Shown one piece after another: positions 60,088 through 64,000 of a DNA stretch of 64,000 nucleotides. The stretch's first letter is position 1. Each line of letters opens with the position of its first letter. Both the position numbers and the translations under genes were made by a program. The notes under the pieces were generated by a model that saw only the letters and a program-made list of their open reading frames with translations, searched no databases and was not told where the DNA came from. Source of the stretch: Bacteroidota bacterium (GTDB lineage: Bacteria; Bacteroidota; Bacteroidia; Chitinophagales; Chitinophagaceae); contig JAEWHC010000005.1 of NCBI GenBank assembly GCA_023387985.1, positions 558,001-622,000 on the forward strand, read 5' to 3'.

Positions 60088-60240
60088 TAAAATAATTTCA
60101 CCCTTTCGTGGTTTTTGCTTTAGATAAACTATGCCATTTAAATTTCACGTCTTGGGGGTTGAGGCTATAATAATTTCACCTTTTCGGGTTTTGCAACATG
60201 GGAATGATTTTATTTTTATAATAATTTCAACCCTAAAATA
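60088..60240. repeat. Three diverged copies of an ATAATTTCA element
   Basis: AAATAATTTCACCCTTTCG at about 60090-60108, TATAATAATTTCACCTTTTC at 60166-60185 and TATAATAATTTCAACCCT at 60218-60235 share a core ATAATTTCA. A further pair AAACTATG occurs near 60067 and 60127. They lie in the convergent gap between the regulator and tex. The region may be an old repeat that has decayed. Confidence 0.5.
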
Positions 60241-60277
60241 ATTGTTCGACTTATACATGGCAACCTGCAAATGGAAT

Positions 60278-62533
60278 TTATTTCTTAAACCTATTCTTCA
60301 ACGCATCCAAGCCCGATTGGAAATCCTTTTCAGGTTTTGGCTTTGATTTTGAATTGAAGTTTTTTCCCGCCGGCTTAGCCGATTGATTTTCATTTTTCGG
60401 CATTGCTTCCTTTATGCTTAATGAAATCCTGTTTCTTTTTACATCCACCTCCAAAACCGTTACCATTACTTTTTGATTCAGCTTAACCACCTGGTTGGGA
60501 TCGCTGACGAATTTATTCGCCAACTGAGAAATATGCACCAATCCATCCTGTTTAACACCCACATCCACGAAGGCACCGAAATTGGTGATGTTCGTAATTA
60601 TTCCCGGGATGATCATACCGGTTTTCAGATCTTCAGGTGATGAGATTCCTTCAGCAAAGCGGAATTCCTCAATGGCCTCACGCGGATCACGACCCGGCTT
60701 TGTCAATTCATGCAAAATATCGGTAATGGTATACAGGCCAACCGATTCACTGACAAAATCCTTTGGATTTAATTGTTTGCGCAGGTCTGCACTTTGAATC
60801 AACTCGGTTACCGAACAACTTAGTTTTTCCGACATGGCTTCAACTACATGATAGCTTTCCGGGTGAACAGCCGAATTGTCCAATGGATTCCCGGCATTTG
60901 GAATGCGCAAAAAACCGGCAGATTGTTCAAATGCCTTCGGACCGAGCAAGGGCACTTTTAATAATTCGTGCCGCTTTTTGAACGGACCATTCTGAACGCG
61001 GTATTCCACTATATTTTTCGCGGTTGACGCGGTTAGTCCAGAAACATAGCTGAGCAAATGTTTACTTGCGGTATTCACATCCACACCCACAAAATTCACG
61101 CAGCTTTCTACCACGGTGTCGAGGCTTTCTTTTAAACGCTTCTGATTTACATCATGCTGGTACTGACCCACTCCTATGCTTTTTGCGTCAATTTTCACCA
61201 ATTCACTTAACGGATCCAACAATCGTCTGCCAATGCTGATCGCGCCGCGAACGGTTACATCCTCGTTCGGGAATTCTTCCCTCGCCACTTCGCTGGCAGA
61301 ATAAATGGAAGCGCCACTTTCGTTTACCATGAAAATGGAAACGGGTCGGTCAAAATCAATACTGCGAACCAGGTTTTCAGTCTCCTTACCCGCCGTTCCG
61401 TTACCATAGCCAATGGCATCAATCCGGTGCTTATTAACGAGCTGCTTCAGGGTTTCTGCTGCAGCCAACCACTCATTTTGTGGCGGGTGCGGAAACACGG
61501 TTTTGTATTCCAGGAACCGGCCGGTCTCATCAAGGCAGACCACTTTGCAACCGGTGCGAAAGCCGGGATCAATGGCCATCACACGCTTTTGGCCGAGCGG
61601 TGAAGCCAACAACAATTGACGCAAGTTTTCTGCAAACACATGGATCGCCTCTTCATCTGCCCGGTTTTTGCTACTCACCCGAAATTCCGTTTCTATGGAT
61701 GGCTTCAACAGGCGGCCATAAGCATCTTCGATAGCCAACTCAAGTTGTTTCGATGCCGTATTTGACGCCTTCACAAATTCCTTTTTGATCGCGGCAATCG
61801 CTGCCTCCTTTTCAACTGAAAGCTCCATGATCAGGAAACCTTCTTTCTCCCCTCGCCGTATTGCCAGTATACGATGCGATGGCGACTGCGCAAGACTTTC
61901 GCTGTAATCGAAATAATCCCGGTATTTCTGCGCCTCTTGCAGTTCTTTTTTTGTTGTCATGGCGCGGGAGGAAATGGCAGCGCTTTCTTCGAATATCTTC
62001 CGCAGCAGGTTCCTTGACTTTTCACTTTCAGCAACCCATTCCGCCATAATATCACGGGCTCCCTGCAAAGCTTCCTCAATATTTTTTACTTGTTCACTAA
62101 GGTATTTTTCCGATTCTTTTCCAATATCAATATTTTCCTGTTCAAAAATAATTTTTGCCAGTGGCTCTAATCCTTTTTCTATGGCGACAGTAGCGCGGGT
62201 TTTCCGTTTAGGTTTAAAAGGCAAATAAATATCTTCCAGTTCGTTGGAGTTGTACGTGTTTTCAATCCGCGCTTTTAATTCCGGTGTCAATTTGCCGGCT
62301 TCTTCAATGGTTTTCAGAACCGTTTCTTTCCTTTTCTCCAGTTCGTCATAATATTTGATCTCAGCGATAACCTTGCCTACCTTAACCTCATCCATATTGC
62401 CGGTTTGCTCTTTCCGGTAACGACTGATGAATGGGATGGTGGACCCTTCATCGTGAAGTTTTTGTACGTTTTCAATGAAACGGGTTTGTAAGGATAGCCC
62501 CGAGGCTATTTGTTGGATATATTTTATTTGCAT
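60278..62533 (-). CDS. tex: Tex-family RNA-binding protein (S1 domain)
   Basis: Tex is a 751-residue transcription-associated protein. It has an N-terminal helical region with ISRYRKEQTGNMDE, a YqgF-like RNase fold near residue 320 (RVMAIDPGFRTGCKVVCLD), a helix-hairpin-helix region near 500 (NFVGVDVNTASKHLLSYVSGL) and a C-terminal S1 domain (about 645-715, GMIIPGIITNITNFGAFVDVGV in part) with a Lys-rich tail. It binds nucleic acid. It is the only gene on its unit. The AT-rich 393-base gap upstream holds its promoter. Confidence 0.95.
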   Translation of the reverse strand: MQIKYIQQIASGLSLQTRFIENVQKLHDEGSTIPFISRYRKEQTGNMDEVKVGKVIAEIKYYDELEKRKETVLKTIEEAGKLTPELKARIENTYNSNELEDIYLPFKPKRKTRATVAIEKGLEPLAKIIFEQENIDIGKESEKYLSEQVKNIEEALQGARDIMAEWVAESEKSRNLLRKIFEESAAISSRAMTTKKELQEAQKYRDYFDYSESLAQSPSHRILAIRRGEKEGFLIMELSVEKEAAIAAIKKEFVKASNTASKQLELAIEDAYGRLLKPSIETEFRVSSKNRADEEAIHVFAENLRQLLLASPLGQKRVMAIDPGFRTGCKVVCLDETGRFLEYKTVFPHPPQNEWLAAAETLKQLVNKHRIDAIGYGNGTAGKETENLVRSIDFDRPVSIFMVNESGASIYSASEVAREEFPNEDVTVRGAISIGRRLLDPLSELVKIDAKSIGVGQYQHDVNQKRLKESLDTVVESCVNFVGVDVNTASKHLLSYVSGLTASTAKNIVEYRVQNGPFKKRHELLKVPLLGPKAFEQSAGFLRIPNAGNPLDNSAVHPESYHVVEAMSEKLSCSVTELIQSADLRKQLNPKDFVSESVGLYTITDILHELTKPGRDPREAIEEFRFAEGISSPEDLKTGMIIPGIITNITNFGAFVDVGVKQDGLVHISQLANKFVSDPNQVVKLNQKVMVTVLEVDVKRNRISLSIKEAMPKNENQSAKPAGKNFNSKSKPKPEKDFQSGLDALKNRFKK

Positions 62534-62926
62534 AAAAGTTTAAGGTCAAAAAATGTAAAAATAAAAAAAACGAACAGCACATCGATGTGCCAAAATATTG
62601 TCCGGTAAATATTTTTTGGACGGCGCATTTATGTGTGTTCGATATTCAACAAAAATGAAAACATGATTTATTGATAACACGTAAAATGTGCATAGAAATC
62701 ATATAGGCATAGGCATGCTAAATAATAAGAAGAAAACATAAAACTTACCCCTTAAACGCGTTATTGATATGCAGGTAATGGAAAATGTCTTTAATTAATT
62801 TCTTGAAAACATATTTAAATAGGCGCGTTTAATGCTTTACCACGTAAAACCCCGCGTGACCAAAGGCGCATAGAAAAAATAGTAATTGTGCGTTTCTGCA
62901 AATCAATAAAATCTGTACTCATCCGC
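62534..62926. other. AT-rich gap between tex and lysS
   Basis: The 393 bases are AT-rich with no supported coding frame. A perfect 14-bp palindrome, GCACATCGATGTGC, lies at 62577-62590, about 45 bases upstream of the tex ATG. No terminator with a T-tract or exact -7 element was found for either gene. Confidence 0.4.
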
Positions 62927-64000
62927 TCAACCTGCGCCAACCGCGTTCCCCCTATTTTCCCTGTCTTTATCTGCTTCATCAAACTTCTCCGGGCGCATCA
63001 TCGGAAAAAACAATACATCCTGTATACTGGCCTTGTTGGTCATCACCATGACCAAACGATCAATGCCAATGCCAATACCGGAAGTCGGAGGCATACCATA
63101 TTCCAGGGCCCGGAGAAAATCGTAATCGATAAACATCGCTTCATCATCACCGCGTTCCATAAGTTTTGTTTGCTCTTCAAAACGTGCACGCTGATCAATG
63201 GGATCATTCAATTCACTATATGCATTCGCCAGTTCTTTGCCATTTACCATCAGCTCAAAGCGCTCTACCAATCCGGGTTTGCTACGGTGCTTTTTTGTTA
63301 GTGGGCTCATCTCTACGGGGTAGTCCATGATGAAGGTTGGCTGTATGAAAGTTTTCTCGCTGGTTTCGCCGAAAATCTCATCAATCAATTTCCCTTTACC
63401 CATTGTAGCATCTGTATGGATATGGAGATTTTTACAAACTTCGCGCAAACCATCTTCGTCCATCGCAGAAATGTCGATTCCGGTATTTTCTTTGATGGCA
63501 TCCATAATGGTTATCCGTTTGAATGGCGCTTTGAAATTTATGATTTTATCTTCCAGCGGAACCTCAGTAGTTCCGTGCAAGGCTAATGCAACGGTTTCAA
63601 GTAGTTGTTCAGTGATTTCCATCATCCAGAAATAATCTTTATAAGCGGTGTACCATTCCAGGATGGTAAATTCAGGATTGTGGGTACGGTCCATGCCTTC
63701 ATTGCGGAAATTCCGGCTGAATTCATACACCCAATCAAAACCACCAACGATTAATCTTTTCAAATACAATTCATTTGCTATTCGCATGTACATGGGTACG
63801 TCCAACGCGTTGTGGTGCGTCAGAAACGGACGGGCAGCTGCTCCACCGGGAATGGATTGAAGCACCGGCGTATCTACTTCAATGGCACCCCGCTCATTCA
63901 GGAAATCGCGGATGGTGTTCATCAATTTAGTACGCTGCAGAAAGGTTTTCTTTACGTCCGGATTCACCACCAAATCAGCATAGCGCTGACGGTATTTGAA
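62927..64000 (-). CDS. lysS: Lysyl-tRNA synthetase, class II (partial, N-terminus outside window)
   Basis: The frame enters from the right edge (RQRYADLVVNPDVKKTFLQRTKL) and runs to a stop at 62927, so the N-terminal OB-fold anticodon domain is outside the window. Motif 2 FRNEGMDRTHNPEFTILEWY and motif 3 GIGIGIDRLVMV are present, as is the class II LysRS ending QDVLFFPMMRPEKF. The enzyme charges tRNA-Lys. About 357 codons are seen. Confidence 0.95.
   Translation of the reverse strand, partial: FKYRQRYADLVVNPDVKKTFLQRTKLMNTIRDFLNERGAIEVDTPVLQSIPGGAAARPFLTHHNALDVPMYMRIANELYLKRLIVGGFDWVYEFSRNFRNEGMDRTHNPEFTILEWYTAYKDYFWMMEITEQLLETVALALHGTTEVPLEDKIINFKAPFKRITIMDAIKENTGIDISAMDEDGLREVCKNLHIHTDATMGKGKLIDEIFGETSEKTFIQPTFIMDYPVEMSPLTKKHRSKPGLVERFELMVNGKELANAYSELNDPIDQRARFEEQTKLMERGDDEAMFIDYDFLRALEYGMPPTSGIGIGIDRLVMVMTNKASIQDVLFFPMMRPEKFDEADKDRENRGNAVGAG

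Noticed and set aside
1..64000. tRNA, rRNA, CRISPR or phage genes
   Set aside because: None was seen on reading all intergenic gaps; no cloverleaf, repeat-spacer array or phage structural gene was found.

Overview
The window comes from a member of the Bacteroidota, most probably the Chitinophagales/Chitinophagaceae. The evidence is: two SusC/SusD pairs, Alternative Complex III (ActABCDEF) in place of bc1, many exact copies of the Bacteroidota -7 promoter element TAnnTTTG, almost no Shine-Dalgarno sequences, and housekeeping genes of Bacteroidota type. Genus cannot be fixed from sequence reading alone. I saw no tRNA, rRNA, CRISPR array, transposase or prophage gene.

Region 1 (1-16160, minus strand) is a complete aerobic respiratory locus. 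A promoter at 16152-16159 and a strong leader hairpin precede actA-actB-actC-actD-actE-actF-ctaC-ctaD, which ends in an intrinsic terminator at 4364-4395. A second set with its own promoters follows: ctaB, two different subunit III genes and a subunit IV gene, ended by a terminator at 1261-1291. A third promoter drives a Sco1-type copper chaperone and a DUF420 membrane protein that runs off the window. Together these genes oxidise menaquinol, pass electrons through ActA/ActE hemes to the CuA site of an aa3 oxidase, and farnesylate heme and load copper for the oxidase. The heme A synthase gene ctaA is apart, at 24741-25841.

Region 2 (16.3-31.2 kb) is housekeeping: a DUF6787-PurN fusion, lptB-cvfB, metF, a 41-residue lipoprotein, a glycosyltransferase, a GH3-fabG-sixA cluster, ctaA, rnhB with a YcxB-like gene, a YciO-family gene, a PAP2 phosphatase, an Nfu-type Fe-S carrier and gcvT.

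Region 3 (31.4-47 kb) is accessory metabolism: a first SusC/SusD pair behind a hairpin/U-tract leader; a secreted cyanophycinase fused to an isoaspartyl peptidase; a sugar cluster of an atypical ROK kinase, an MFS transporter and a SIS-domain protein; a VOC protein; a GH78 alpha-L-rhamnosidase; and a LemA/DUF2207 pair.

Region 4 (48.2-60.1 kb) is a classical polysaccharide utilisation locus: SusC, SusD, a lipoprotein with three tandem glycan-binding-like modules, a PKD lipoprotein and a GH16 laminarinase-type lipoprotein. It diverges from a beta-propeller/Y_Y_Y/LuxR-HTH regulator across an intergenic region with phased ACTACATCA repeats. The likely substrate is a beta-1,3-glucan such as laminarin. 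The window ends with tex and the 3' part of lysS.
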